A stretch of 64,000 nucleotides of DNA, taken from Vitellaria paradoxa. Lineage: Eukaryota; Streptophyta; Magnoliopsida; Ericales; Sapotaceae. The notes beneath the pieces are model-generated. The model was given only the letters and a program-made list of their open reading frames with translations. It was not told where the DNA came from and made no database searches. Location of the stretch: contig CM034240.1 of NCBI GenBank assembly GCA_019916065.1, positions 38,925,389-38,989,388 on the forward strand, written 5' to 3'. A program made the position numbers and the translations under genes. Positions 33,032 through 47,470 of this stretch are shown piece by piece; the stretch's first letter is position 1, and every line of letters begins with the position of its first letter.

Positions 33032-36000
33032 AGGATAAGAAATGTCATTTAATATAATATAATTTTAAACTTTTAAATTTTAATAAAAAATAAATATAAA
33101 AAACTTTTCTCCCTTATCATACACCTTTTATTATTATTATTTTTGGGGGTTATCATGTTTGATACATTTTTTTAGGGCATGATTGGGTGTGAGCTCGTGA
33201 ATTGAATCCGATCTTTAGATTTTTTTTTTTAGAGGGGGTGATAACAAATTTGTTGTTTGCTCGATGATATTGCTCAAGACCGTTGAATTGAAATTCAATG
33301 GTCCAAACAAATTCACATTGTTTAGGAAGTTGTTGGATCCCACAATCAAATTCTAGTCCAACAATCAAATAGACTCAATTACCTAGATTAATGTTATAAT
33401 GCCCCAAATAATTACATTTAATGTTTTTACATTTACCGCAAATTTTACTTTTATCTTCGTGCTTTAAATTATTTCATTTTGTTTTTTTTGTTTTTTTTTT
33501 TAGTTCTAATTCACTTTCAGTTTGCCTACTTTCATCTAGGTATGCATAATCGAATCGGTCAAACCTGTAAATGGATCAAAACCCTATCTTTCTAATATTA
33601 GGGTTGTAAATGAGTAGGAAACTTATCTAATTAATAAATCTCATTATTAAACTTATTTTTTTTTACTTACTATTATTGTCCTAAACTCGTTTATTTTTTA
33701 AGTTGAAATCTCAAATTCGTCCCGTCCCAAACTCACGAAACCTGTCCTAAACATGTGAAATCCAATTAAGTTTAACATATGACTATTGGTTATGTTGCCC
33801 ACCTACATTTTTTTCGCCAAATCTACCAATAAACAATTACAAAGAAAACTAAATATATACAAATTTTAACATTTTCAACATAGATTCATTGTTCTACACT
33901 TAAACAAAGTAAAAATAAAAATATTTAACAAAATTACAAATTAAAAAAAAAAACTAAAAATATTAAAAACACGAATTTGGGATTCTTCTTTTTTTTTTTT
34001 CCTTTATAAATTATTACAAACTAAACATATGTTTAGAAATTTTGTTTTCAAGTCTGCTTTCAAGTGTAATTACCTTTTTTCAATTCTAACAATTCAAAAA
34101 ATTATCAATTCAAACACAGTGGAGATCAAGGACAAAGTTTAATAGATTCAAAGATAATTACTTACAAAACTTTTTATGGTCTCAAAGTTTAATAGATTTG
34201 ATTAAACTTCAAAATAAAGATCGGGTATACAGATAACAACAACTTTACACCCACATATATACAGAGATTTAAGTACTTGTACATTAGGATTATATAGCGA
34301 TGGCTAAGCAATGAGAACGACAGCGTTGATACTTTTACGCACCGTTGATCTTAGGCGATGACAAAGTACAGAATAGAATATAGTTACACAAAGAAGAGTT
34401 CAGTGACTTCAACTAAGGAATGAGATTAGGAAGAAAGGGTTTGAATTGTCATTGGAGTTGCGGCAGTAAAACGATAACTAATAAATATTTCTAAGGAGAA
34501 AAGATGACAAATTTTCATAAATGACTCTATCCTAAATTTAAGTAATTTTATTTTATGAATAAAATTTTAAATATGTAAATATATATTATATTATATTACA
34601 TTAAATGGGTACGTAGTGGATACTTTATAAATATAAACAGGTATTAGGTACATGACACCTTATAGACAAATATCAAACTCATCCCAAACCTGTATGATTA
34701 TTAAATTTTAATTTTAAACTCATCTCAATCCTATTAAAGTATTTGCCAACTAGTTTTTAATCAGGTTCAGTCGAGTTGAATACCCTCGTATACCCATTTA
34801 ATTGACATTCTTATCTAATGTGGTTTGGTTATTGTTTGAAAAATTAAAAAAATCAAACAATTTAGTTCAGTTTATAGTTTTGAGGGGTCTATTAATCAAA
34901 CCAAACCAAACCAAACCAAACGAATCCTACTAATATAATTTATATATATAATATGTTAAATACGCAACTTTTTAAAAAAATATATGTAAAAACTATTACA
35001 TTTGAAAATATTTTACAATTATGGAATTGAATTTCTAAATAATTAATTTAAATCAATTTTTTATAACTTCTTATTTGAATTACTAAGTCGTAATTTGGAG
35101 TCTACATTTAAAATGTCTTTCTTTTTGTTTTTATGGGACAAGTAGAAATATTTGTATGTGTGTATATATTTATCACTTAGAATGATTGTCATGAACCAAA
35201 TTAAATTTAGTGATGGAGCATGTTTTTATGATTTATGTATATATACATATAGTCTTATAAAACCATCAAACCAAAGCGAAATTAGTCGTTCGATTTCTTA
35301 ATGGAACCATTTTATATTAGAATTTCAAAATTTTCAAACTAATGATTTCTATTCAGGTTAGATTATGGTATCAAATTAGACTATCTCAATGATTTAGGTT
35401 AACCGGGATTTGTTCTTACCTAAAGACATGAAAGTATAACTTGCTTTTCAAATAACTCAAATATAAATTTGTAAAATAAACTTATACAAAAACCTATAAA
35501 AATAAAAATTACTAAGCAAACGAGACTAAGGTATTTATACAATGTTTAATAAATGCATAAAATTTTATTATTTATTACGAATATTATCACATTTTTACAA
35601 ATATTAATTTAAAATTTTTATAAGAAACTATTCAAAAAAATATAGAAAAAGTAAGAGAGTTTGTTTACATGTGAATTTACCGAAAAGACAATCAAAGTCA
35701 AGAGAAAAAGAAGTAATCTTGACTATTGAACAAATCCAAAATTAAAAATATTTTTAATTCAAAATCTTGAACTTTTTAACTATGTAATTATTATAATTTG
35801 TCTCGAATAAATTGCATTTATTGTCTTTATACTTTTGCCTTGAATTTATTTTTATTTTAAAATTATCTCACTGCATTTCTTGTAGTCCAACTTAATTTAA
35901 CTTTTTTATCAATTATTATTTAAAAATATGTTGAAGTAGAAAAAAATATACCTACATTCAAATATAATAACAAAATAGATCGAATTAAAGTAAAAAAAAA

Positions 36001-37667
36001 AAAAAAAAACACAAAACAAAACGAAGGTAAAATTAAAATTACAAGCATACAAAACATAATTTACCCATTTGACCCATTGCCTAACAACAAATATATATTT
36101 TTCAGAAAGTAACAGCACGTATATATTAACAGACCAACAATGCGACTTGTCACAATCTTATCTTGTTTGGAAGTGGCTTATCCAAATTACCATTGTGTAA
36201 AGAGTGCGCACTTTGGAACCGACTAATTGTTATTCCCAATGAGATTTACACACGTGGCCTTCTCCGATTTGTTTGTTGCCTAAATTAATGAACTTTCTTT
36301 TTCCCATTTTTATGTCTAATCTGGGTGGGTCTTCCTCTGTGAATCGTGAATCATGATCCCGATGTCAAATTGAAGAAATTTCCGAGAACCACGTGTTTGT
36401 TGCGTTTGAATTAAAAATTTGTGAAGGAAATGAAAAAAATTCGCTTGTGAAAAAAATGAAAAGGGAAAGTATAAAGTTTGAGAAATTAAAAACGAAAATA
36501 TTATTCAACCAGAAAAAAATAATAAGAAAAATATAATTAGAATAAAGAATGATGTGGTAATAGCAGATTATAATTAAAATATATTTTTGTCAATTTATTA
36601 ATTTAAAATGATAAATTTACAAGATTTTCACTTTATTAATTGATAAATATTTTGACAGGTAGAGTGTGTTTAAGAGAGAAGTTATTCTTTTTTTTTGGGG
36701 GGGGGGGTATGTAAGAAGTTATTCAAGTGACATGAGTGATAAACTGAGAGAGAATGTAGTTATGAGAGGAAAAATAGAATAACTCATATTTATAGATAGA
36801 TATACTATTATAATTAGAAGTAGTGTACACATCACATGTGTGTAATTTTTATTTATTTTAAATAAAATTAAAATAATAAAATTGACAAGATTGACTCAAA
36901 TTTAAAGAAAATAGAAGAAAAATATAAAAGTAATGAATAGTTAAGAACATATAAGAAAGATAAAAAATTAAAATGGTAAAATTATTTATATAATTTATAG
37001 AATTTTAAGAATTAATTATACGTGTCTTCCAAATTATGGATGATTATTAGTGATTAAAGAATATTAATGGAATAAATTAAAAAAATTCACTAAATAATTG
37101 ATTTCATCAATTACTCCTAACATTAACTCGCCCCAACCTAATCTAATAAGTGTAGGTCTATTTAAATTTTATGAGTAATGGGGTTTAAAGTATAAATTAA
37201 AATATCCATAAGATTGGGATCAGGGATAACATAATGGTACACTCGCCCACACGATTACTCTCATTATAGAATATCTGGCATGTATTATCTAATTATTGTT
37301 CAAATTAGTCATATCAACTACCCCTTTATTAGGTACTTAGTAGGTATTACTCAATTATTCATCCAAATTATTTGATTACTCACCTAAATTATTCGATTAT
37401 CTGCTTAAATTATTGGATATTCGAATTTATTACTCAATTAATTGCTTCATATTTGAAAGTTATGAGTATTTGATTATCAATTGAGTTAAAGGATAATATC
37501 TGATTAAAAATATTGATCCGGTACTTACTTGGTCCAAATATTCTTTTAGTAGACATGTTCGGGGATAATAAAGGCAATATCTTGACCCCGAACCAGCCTA
37601 TTGCTATCTTTACACATTACCTTATTATAGTCTATTTATAAATATTATAACAGAGTAATAAGAAACG
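33032..37667. other. Intergenic AT-rich DNA, no gene seen
   Basis: No coding frame with recognisable motifs on either strand. Visible pieces are a degenerate element at about 33600-34815 (ends like GGGTTGTAAATGAGTAGG and, reversed, GAATGTCAATTAAATGGGT), a (CAAAC)n run at about 34898-34921, A20 at about 35992-36009, and a T/G junction at about 36690-36708. Confidence 0.45.
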
Positions 37668-38470
37668 CATTGGGTGAAACATCAAATTTGATGAATTTCA
37701 AATTTGGTGAAATTTTTTGCCTCTTCCCAAAACTACCCCTTAAATTCCCACAATTATTAATAATTTTTAAGGAAATAAAAAAATTAGTAACTATCACTTT
37801 ATTAAGTAAATTTAATTTATATTTTATAATATTCTTTAAATATCCTTTTAATGACCCACTATACGTTTTTTTAACCTTTTCTAAAAATCATTTAATTATA
37901 AATTATTTACTAAATGTCACTTAAAACTAACCATCAATATTTTATAAATGTTTAAATATCTTTTTTAAATCTTTTTGTGATTGATATGAAAATACAGAAA
38001 AAATATTAACTTAAAAAAAATCACTCATGTAATATGTGCACCCGCATGGTATAAATAAGAAGATAAGCCGAAATGGATACTTGATGAAATTTTAAATTTA
38101 ATGAACCTCAAATTTAGAGAAATTGTTTTTCTTCTCTTTATAATATTTTTTTTTTGTTTTTTTTTCTACAGTTACCTACAACTTCAATGATATTGGAAAA
38201 ACAAAATTTATAATTACCATATAATTAAATAATTTCATTCTTTTTTTATTTTTTTTCTTCTTTAAATACCTTTAAACTACCCATTACTTTTAAATTTTTT
38301 TGTTTTTATTAAATGCCCCTTATTTAATTTCTATTTTACTTAAATACCTTAATTATTTACTATTTGATGTCTAAGACAATTTTATCAAATTTGTTTTTTA
38401 TTTAAAATAAAACAAAAAGTTAAAAAAAAAAAAAAAACGCATACAATATATGTCTACTTCTAGTAGAGAG
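37668..38470. repeat. Degenerate direct repeat, two units of about 390 bp
   Basis: Units at about 37668-38055 and 38078-38470 both start 'aaatttgatgaa.ttcaaatttgg.gaaat'-like. They continue with pyrimidine-rich and 'ttatatttaaata' stretches and end near 'aatatgtgcac'/'aatatatgtc'. Similarity is moderate and best at the starts. No coding content. Confidence 0.4.
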
Positions 38471-39405
38471 ACGGAAGGGGGAGATAAAAGTCATATAATT
38501 CATCTTTAAAGACTAATTTTGAAAACTGAAAAAAGATTTTTAGTTTTTATCTTTGAAGGTTAATTTTAAAAGGTAACATTTAATTTCCTAAATTAATTTT
38601 TTGGGGGCTCACTCCATGTAAATGTTTCACTAAATTAATTAATTTATCGAGAACTCACTTTATGTATAAAATAGTATAAATATTTTTTAATCTACTCAAA
38701 TGATATATATATATATATATATATATAATTTTATGTTTTATATTTTTCTTTTTTTTTCCTTCTCATTTTCTTTCTCATGTTAAATTCTTGAAAAAGAAAA
38801 TGAAAAGAAGAGTTTGAGAAGCATGTGAATTACGGGTTAAACATGAACTTTTGGATTCTAATTAATTATCACTGCCGGCGAATATATTATTTTCTAGGTT
38901 TTTTTTTTGGGGGGGGGGGGGGGCCGTAGGTAAGGAATTCAGCAAAAAGTGTTTGATTTTGGCTGAGAGTGACAGAAATTGAAGATGACATATGAGTATA
39001 TTACTACACGTCAAATCAGTAAATGCATCTTCTTGAAATACTTTAATAGGGTCTGATTTATTTTTAAGAAAATTATTAATAATAAAATGAATGTTAATAC
39101 TCCTAGTTATGTTTGATTTTGAGATTAGATGATGTGATATAAGTAATATAATGAGATAATATGGCACCGTTTGGAGTACCAAGAAACAAAATAAAATAAA
39201 ACAAATCTCTCATAACCTCTATAAATTACTAAAATTTTCTATTACATGTTTATACATTCTCATATTTACTAATTTTGAAAATTTTTAATATTTCGCTAAA
39301 AAAAATACAAAGAGATTAATCAAGTGCGTAAATTTTTTTTAATAATCATATTCTTCAAGTCAAAAATTTTCAAACAAGTACCATTATCGCTATTTTTTAC
39401 GAATT
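38471..39405. other. Intergenic AT-rich DNA
   Basis: No gene seen. It includes an AT microsatellite at about 38703-38728 and a T9/G16 homopolymer junction at about 38899-38923. Confidence 0.5.
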
Positions 39406-39625
39406 TTTTTGAATCCGTTAAAATGAATTTGAAAAACCGTTGTAACAGTTTTAGCGCTGTGCATCTCTAATAAAGAGACTTTTTGAATTTGTTAGAATGT
39501 ATTTGAAAAAGTGTTCTAATGGTTTACCACCGTCGAGAAAAAGAGTAGAACTATTGTGTAGAACATTGAGTATTGATTTTTTGAATCCGTTGGAACGGTT
39601 TTGGGAAACTGTTCTAACGGTTTGC
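39406..39625 (+). repeat. Three imperfect repeats with an 'AACGGTT' pattern
   Basis: Units begin at about 39406, 39481 and 39579, each reading 'ttttttgaatccgtt..aa.g..tttg..aaac.gttctaacgg' with changes. Unit spacing differs (75 and 98 bp). They do not code. They may be a decayed MITE arm or a satellite seed. Confidence 0.45.
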
Positions 39626-39919
39626 TACTGTTCATTTCAAAAAAATGTGGTTTGGAAAGAAAACATGAAACGCCAAAATTTACACAAAATCACATTTTAT
39701 CTCAATTTCTCTTTTTTTTTTTTTTTTTTACCACTCCAAATGCTACCTATGTGGGAGAGGATACAAATAGATTAATTATTTATGTGAAATTATTTTTTGA
39801 TATTTGGTTGATGGGATATAAAGTGAGATAAAATATATATTTTGACATAAGATGTGACAGGAAATAATTTTGAACCTTTAAATTTTGGAGAGAAGTAAAT
39901 TTGAGAATAAGGGACATGT

Positions 39920-41650
39920 AATACTAGTACCGGTATTACTTATCCCCATTTTAAGGCATAAGTAGTGTAGTATGGAATTCCAATATTACAAATCATTTTA
40001 AGGGATAAGTAATGTAGTCTGAAATTCTAATACTACAAATCAAACACAAAAGTGAAATCAACTTAGTTAAAAATGGTCTAAAACTCCAAACTAATCAAGC
40101 AAATAAACGCAACCATAGAGAGCGATTGTTTGGCGTTCATATTCGACATAACATTGACTTATTGATGGGAACTGAATTGATCAATAAAAATAGGTCAAAT
40201 ATTGATCAATAAAAATAGGTCAAATTACATCTATCTATTTTTAATATTTGGGTAATTACGCTTAACACATATAGACTTTGTTTTGTTTGCTGTAAACTTC
40301 TGAAAATCTCTGAAAACCTTTATAAATTATTAACTTTTTATCTTACTGCATGAATTACGAACTCATAACTTATCTCACTTTTTATCACTCCAAACACACC
40401 CATAATATTTAAAAGTTACACTTGCCTTTCTTATTTTAAAATAATTGTTAATATTGACTGTCCTTTCGATAAAATCAATCGTAAAAAATTAACAGAAAAA
40501 ATTAAAATAACTTAAATTTTAGATATTTTTCCTATTTTATTCCTCATTCTCTCATATTTTCATCAATTTTACTTACAAAATCTCCAAATATGAGCAAAAA
40601 AAAAAAAAAAAAAGTAAAACAAAAAGATTTTGAGAATTTTTGTTAAAAAAATGATGAGATGTGAGAAAGGGGGTAAAATAAGAAAATACTTAAATTTTTT
40701 ATTAGATTGACATTTTATAATAAGTTTTAATGACTGATTTATCAAAAAGGAGTCAATGTTAACAATATCTCAAAATAAGGAAGATAAATGTAACTTTTAA
40801 ATGTTATAGGTGATATCACTGGTATTACTTATCTCTATTTTAAGGTATAAATAGTGTAGTTTGTAATTCTAATAATGCAAATTATTTTAGGGAATAAGTA
40901 ATGTAGTCCAAAATACTAATACTGCAAATCAAACACAAAACTAAGGTCAACTTAGTTAAAAATAGTCCAGTCCTCCAAAATAATCCAACAAATAAACACA
41001 GCCATAGGGAGCGATTGTTTAGCGTACATATTCAACAGAACACTAACTTATTGATAGGAATTAAATTGATCAATAAAAATAGGTCAAATGGCTCTGTTTG
41101 GTTTGCTGTAAATTTTTAAAAATCTCTAAAACCTCTATAAGTTATTGACTTTTTATCTCATTGCACGAATTACGAATTCATAACTTATTTCACTTTATCT
41201 CACTTTTTATCACTCCAAATATATCTATAATATTTAAAAGTTACACTTGTCTTCCTTATTTTGAAATATTGTTAACATTGACCCCCTTCTGATAAAATCA
41301 TCCGTTAAAACTTAACAAAAATGTTAAAATAACTAAAATTTTATATGTTTTTCTTATTTTATCCCTCATTCTCTCATATTTTTGTCAATTTTACTTAAAA
41401 AAATCTCCAAATATAAGGGAAAAAAAAGTAAAAACAAAAAGATTTTGAGAATTTTTGTTTAAAAAAAACTGACGAGATGTGAAATAGAAGGGTAAAATAA
41501 GAAAAATACCTAAATTTTTTATTAGATTGACATTTTATAGTGAGTTTTAATGGCTGATTTATCGAAAAGGAGTAAGTGTTAACATCTCAAAATAAAGGAG
41601 ATAAGTGTAACTTTTAAATATTGTGGGGGTAGTAAGTGTAATTATCCAAA
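39920..41650. repeat. Tandem duplication of about 880 bp
   Basis: 39930-40810 and 40820-41650 are collinear. Matching landmarks are 'agcgattgtttggcgt' (40120) with 'agcgattgtttagcgt' (41010), the 'ttgatcaataaaaataggtc' lines, and the 'gtttgctgtaaa' block (40284 and 41102). The first unit carries a small internal repeat of 'gatcaataaaaataggtcaaat'. No coding frame. The block starting 'tttgtttgctgtaaa' belongs to a dispersed family seen again at 57895 and 58655. Confidence 0.75.
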
Positions 41651-42466
41651 TGTTAAATGGATGTAGGTGTAATTTACAAATTACACCATAAAGTTAAGGT
41701 AAATTATAAAAGTTATTCTTGCAATTTATAGTTGATTTATTTTAATCTTTACAATTTTAATTGTAATAGTCCATCCCTGTAATTATGGTCAAATTTTATG
41801 TTAGTTCTTCTGCTAACAACAATTAAGAAAATTAAGAAAAAAATGCCACATGTCCATCATATATTATAGACACATGACATTTTTCGTTAATTAATTTATT
41901 GAAAAGACTAATTTGAAACTTAATCATAATTATAGGGAGTTAACTGTTACAATTAAAATTATACAGGATAAATTGAAATTCACTATAAATTACAGGACTG
42001 ATTTCTATAACTAACCTATAAAAATATATATGCAAATTTTTTAAGAAAAATATATTCGAAGTTAAAAAAAAAACAAAGTTTAAGTTATTAATGGGTGTGC
42101 TACCTAAGAACATAAGTGGATCCATGCTATAAGTTATAGGGGTTCACAAATTATTTTTATATATATAACTATTTTTTCTTGTCTTAGATGTGTTGATTCA
42201 CTTCCATGTAATTTTTTTAACTTGTGCCTAATGTTCATTTGCAATTATCCTTTCTCTGGGCGTGATGCACATGTACAAAATAAAGTCATTATCAAAATTG
42301 TTAATTTTGTTAAAGTAATATTAATTTCTTTAATTATTTTAATAAATTTTATTATATTATCATAATTATTCTTAATAATTTTATTATAAAAATATTCTTA
42401 CTTCTTCCCGAGACAATGTGTAACTTTCACCCACAATAATTAAAAAGCTAGTTCTACCTTGACTAA

Positions 42467-42503
<37 letters not shown>

Positions 42504-45500
42504 CCATTGAGCTAAGTTTAATTCCTAACCTGGCAAATGTAAACTCATTTACTATTTTTGTAATATTCAAAAGAGCTAGGATTAAGTGTGAGGTCCATAT
42601 TATAGTGAATTCAATATTTAATCCAACAATTAACATAGGCCTCTTAAATCCATATTTTGCTAGCCTTAAATTTAGGCAGTTAAGTTTATTTATTTTTTCA
42701 TTTGCGGGTATTACTTTTGGAGTTCATTCAAGTATTAGGTAATTTAGGCAATTGTCTAAGACTCTCATTCAATTAGAAGGCCTCAAACAGTTTTGAAATC
42801 CTTATATTAATTTCAAATAGTTTTGAAAATTGTCTTCATTCATATAAATAATACAATATCTATAATATATTTATTTTCACCAATAACAAAATATTCTCCC
42901 TAGTCTTTAATTAAAATTGACTTACATAATTAAAAAATATATTTAATAATTATTAGTTCTAATTTAATTATATAACAGTTGTCTTAAATTATTATTTTAA
43001 AAACTATAATGAACTTTAACACATAATTTTACGTCTCAATTGGTTAGAAGAATTACCTCTAAATAAAAAATTTCAAAGATTTTATATTATACTAAAAATT
43101 TTAAAATATTTCAATCTGACTTCAAGTTTTAGACAAATTCACTTATCTTCAACTGCTATTTGAAATGTTATCATCTCTTATGCATATAACTCTTACAAAT
43201 ATTTTATCTTGATTAAGTTGATTATGTTTATTTTAGGAATAGACAGATGTGCTACTTATATTTTAATATGATTTTTTCATCAAAATTTTATTTAATTTCT
43301 AATTTTTCGTAACTTTTAAGCACGTTGTTTGCATTTATAAGAAAATTTCAAGTCCAAAATTTTTAAGCACTTTTAAAGTCCAAAACATTAGTATATGAAA
43401 ATTTTTAAAAATATATCAAAGTGTTTTAGATCTAATTATTTTTTCCGCCTTAAACCCTTAAATAGTTTGATATGACCTTGAATTTACCTTCAATTATGAT
43501 GCATTTATTACTCATGCTTGTTTATAATAATTAATTAGACTTTTAGTTTTAGAGATTACTTAGTCAATCAACAAGAAAAAAACTCGAGAACCTGCCCATG
43601 CAGTTTGTGTCGCTCTGTTGGTGACTGCTGATCTCTTTTCATGCAAAACAATTATAATCAGTAATTTATTTTATACATTTGTTTGTTAGATTATATTTAC
43701 TTCTCTTCAACATTTAATTAGTTATGGAAAAGTCTCGAATAGTTTAGTTCAATGATAATTAATTTAATCAAAGTAACATAATAAATCAACCATATAGAAA
43801 GCACATGATTGACAAAAAAACCTTATAGCAAAAACAGTAAGATAAAATCTTAGGTCTGATTTCGAAGACCAATTAAATACCTTCAATATAAAATTGGTTA
43901 CAAGACAATTAAATTGAACACTTTATGACTATTCACATGTATTCTCATAACTATCTCGCTCGATTGCTCAATACATAATGATCAAGTCAAGAAAAGTTTT
44001 CCGATTTCTTAGAAAGATTATTTGGAAATTCTTTAAGACTTATAAATGTCTAAAATGATAAAGAAAGGAAGAGAGAAAGACAATAAGCTCACAATAAAAG
44101 GTTTTCTCCTCAAACATATACTAATTCGGTTTATTTTCTTATATATATATATATATATATAGTATACAGACCCAATCAAAATAGGAAACAAATGTAACTT
44201 AGAAATACCAAATAGGTCAAATCCATCGATGGTTTGGCTTCCTTGCAGTCAAGCTAACAAATACATTGTTTTTCTGTTCTAACTTTATTCCCAGCTTCTG
44301 ACCCTTTGGCTAGCCTACGATATGATCCAGGAGAAGTCCTTCTTTAGTTAAATTTCTTCAAACTTTTAGATTTCTCAACAATTTGCAAGTCTCATGAGAT
44401 ACAATCTTCTTGAATCCATTCATGCTTGCAACAAGAAACAAAAATTTTATTAACTTAATCCAAATTTTACTTGAATTTACCATCATAAGATTCCACAGCT
44501 ATACACAAATATCTTTAACATTTAAAATTTATACTCATTCCTTATTTTAAAATATTTCTTATTACTAAATTCTTTTGATGGTCAATGTTAATGAAAGTAG
44601 CGTGACCATATGAAAATAATTTGCAATATTTTTGCTTTATTTTACCGATTCTTAATTTCAAATATTGACTTTAATTTTGGAGGTAGAGTTAGACTATAAT
44701 AAGAGAAAATAAACATTCTTTTTAGTGTTTGAAATTTTTAATGACATTTTGGATGTTATATTTAATTTAGAGGGATAAAAAAGACAACTTATATTATATT
44801 TTTATAATGATGACATTTTTTTCTATTTAATATTAACAATTAGATAGATGGAATTATTTAGTTGACACAAACATTTTAACTAAAAGACGTGGTTGTAAAC
44901 TCTAAATATTGAAATTAGTAGTTATATGTAATTACCTAAATATTTAAAAAAGTAAATATAATTTATTATTATTTTTTACTTTTTATTTTGGCCATAAAAG
45001 TAAATGTGAATCAAAGAGAATGTACTTTGTAGTGTATCCATTCGTCCCAACAAATTATGCCCTTCTGTATCAATTAGCCATTACCATATTTGTTTGTGTT
45101 TTCCCCCCTTTAATAAAATGATAATACACAAAGTATATGTGATTTGTGGAATTAATTTACTATCTTAATATTTTAAATTTCATTACAAATTCTCCTGTAA
45201 CAAAAGTGTAACATTAAAAGAGTTGACGATGAATGAATCTATAAGATTTTAAATAAGAATCATTGATTAATTCTTTGATCTCACCATTAACGTTCAATTA
45301 TACTAAGTGATAATATCAATAACGAATCAACACAGGATGTTTGAAGATAATCTCAATAAAACTTACGATTTTCAAATAAGTTCCAATTGAAGATCTACCA
45401 ACTAGATTATATAATTGAGTCAAAACTCATTGTATATATTAAGAATTAGAATTTATGAGTTTTAAAAGGTGATCAAGTACTCTAAAAATTTAAATAAATG

Positions 45501-47137
45501 ATTTAACAGTCAAAATAACACAAAATCGTCAAAAAAAACACATTTATTAACCCTTATAATCAATTAGGCATCGAAATGCAAAGATTAAGAGAACCGAATC
45601 AAATTAGAGAAGAAATTGTGACAAAATCTAAAAATAATGAGTAATAAATGTAATTTAAAAAAATAATTAATATATTTTCCGTAGAACTTCAAAAATTGCC
45701 AATGTAATTTAAATTCCCTTGCTTGTCATGCCTTCCTTTCTCTCTTTACTTTACTTTTTTTTTTTTTTAAATTTTCAAGTTTTCCCATACGTTAAGAAAA
45801 AGTTAAAGACGCGCGCGCACACACAATATAAGGGATAAATTATACTAATCTTTCCCAAATATTTAGTTAATTACTTATAATTATTTTTGGATATTTATAA
45901 TTTACTCTATAATTTTTACATTAAAATATTTATCATAATAAAACTCTTCTGTCAATTTTTCTGTTAATATTAGATCTTTTCTTTCTTACTTTTTTTTTTT
46001 CATTCCCCCTTTTTTTCCCTTCACAAATAATTATTCAACCACAACATTATTCAACTTGAGAATGTTTACATGAATTTTAAGTACACATTCCAAACCAATC
46101 AACGGAAGGGCTGCATAACATTGGTCCTCCTAAGTTCAGCCTTTATGGCATTTCACTTTGATTTTTGCAAGGCATTAAAAGCTTATAGAAGGCTGAACTC
46201 TTATACTTAATTGATAAGCTAAGATTACAATTTAAATTAAAATGTCAAATTAATGAAAGATGATGCAATAGAAGGAGAACATTTAATCGAAAGATCTATT
46301 TTTTAAATATATTTTGTGAAATAAAATATATCTTTTTAAGTTTTTCATATATAAACGTACTATGATTATATTATTTTATACAAAAATTTTGTACAATAAT
46401 TTTCATAGATATTAATTATATCTATTAATAAGTCATATCAAGATTATTTAAAATGACTAAATTCAGTATTATGTATTTTTTAAATAATAAATAAAAAATA
46501 AATTTATTTCTGATTAAAAATTTTAACTAAATTAATTCAAGAATTTGATCAAAATTCATCTCAAATTCGTAAATTTATATATACATATATATATATACCG
46601 TATGGTCTCGGGAATTAAAGAAAGTTTGACTCTCTACCGTACGGGAAATATAACCCGGACAGAACTGAACATGCATTGGCTTGCTCTTTACCAACTTGAG
46701 GAGGACCAAACTTCTGTGTGCTTTGTGTTATGGAGGGTACTTGGACTTGCGAAAAAGTTAAAAAAAAATTAAAAATTAGTGTTAAACTGAGTGCGTGGTG
46801 AAATTTGATTAGAAAAAATTAAAATTTTTAAAATTGTTTGAGAAATTTTGAGGCTTTAAACAAAGTAAATTTGGTAAAAAAATTTTAAATTTTAAATTTT
46901 TTTTACACTACAAATATTTAATTTTTTAATTCTTTTAATTTTCATCCATTCCTTAATATTTTTTAAAAAACACACCAAATATTAAATAATTTAAAATTTG
47001 TTTTTTTATTTTTTTTATCAAAATTTGACACCTTAAATAGATACTTAATTGGTACCTTAAAATCACGTTGTGTTTAAAATTTTGATCGTAGAATAAAAGA
47101 AAAAATAAGAAAGAAAAATGAGAGGATGTAAAATTAA
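41651..47137. other. Intergenic AT-rich DNA, no gene seen
   Basis: No protein-like frame on either strand. Features visible: (AT)n at 42469-42499, (TA)n at about 44142-44162, a short GC/CA run at about 45811-45825, and a more balanced-composition island at 46598-46755 with a near-palindromic CCGTATGG...CCGTACGG pair. The island carries a short open frame that I do not recognise. Confidence 0.5.
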
Positions 47138-47470
47138 GGGGTATTTGGTACATAAATAAATATTAATTTTTACAAAATTTTATTAATTTTTATCAATTTT
47201 TATCATCTTTGGATCATTCTCATTTTTCGTTTATTTATTTTGTAACTCTAATTTTTAAAATTTTTTGTCAATTTTTAGTTTTTTAATTTTTATTAAATTT
47301 TTTAACTCTTATTAATTTTCTTGTAATTTTTCTGACCAAAATTATTCATACGGATAAGTGAGACCAATTTCAATTGGAATTTCTCAAAATTTTTTTGAGC
47401 TGTAACAATTAAATGACAAAAACTATTTGGCACGATTAATTTCTCTGTTTTTGTAGCACCAAACATCCCC
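47138..47470. mobile_element. MITE-like element upstream of DXR
   Basis: The left end GGGGTATTTGGTAC and the right end CACCAAACATCCCC (reverse complement GGGGATGTTTGGTG) are inverted relatives. The interior is AT-rich. The right end lies about 220 bp before the DXR TATA box, so it may contribute promoter sequence. The target duplication is unclear. Confidence 0.5.
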
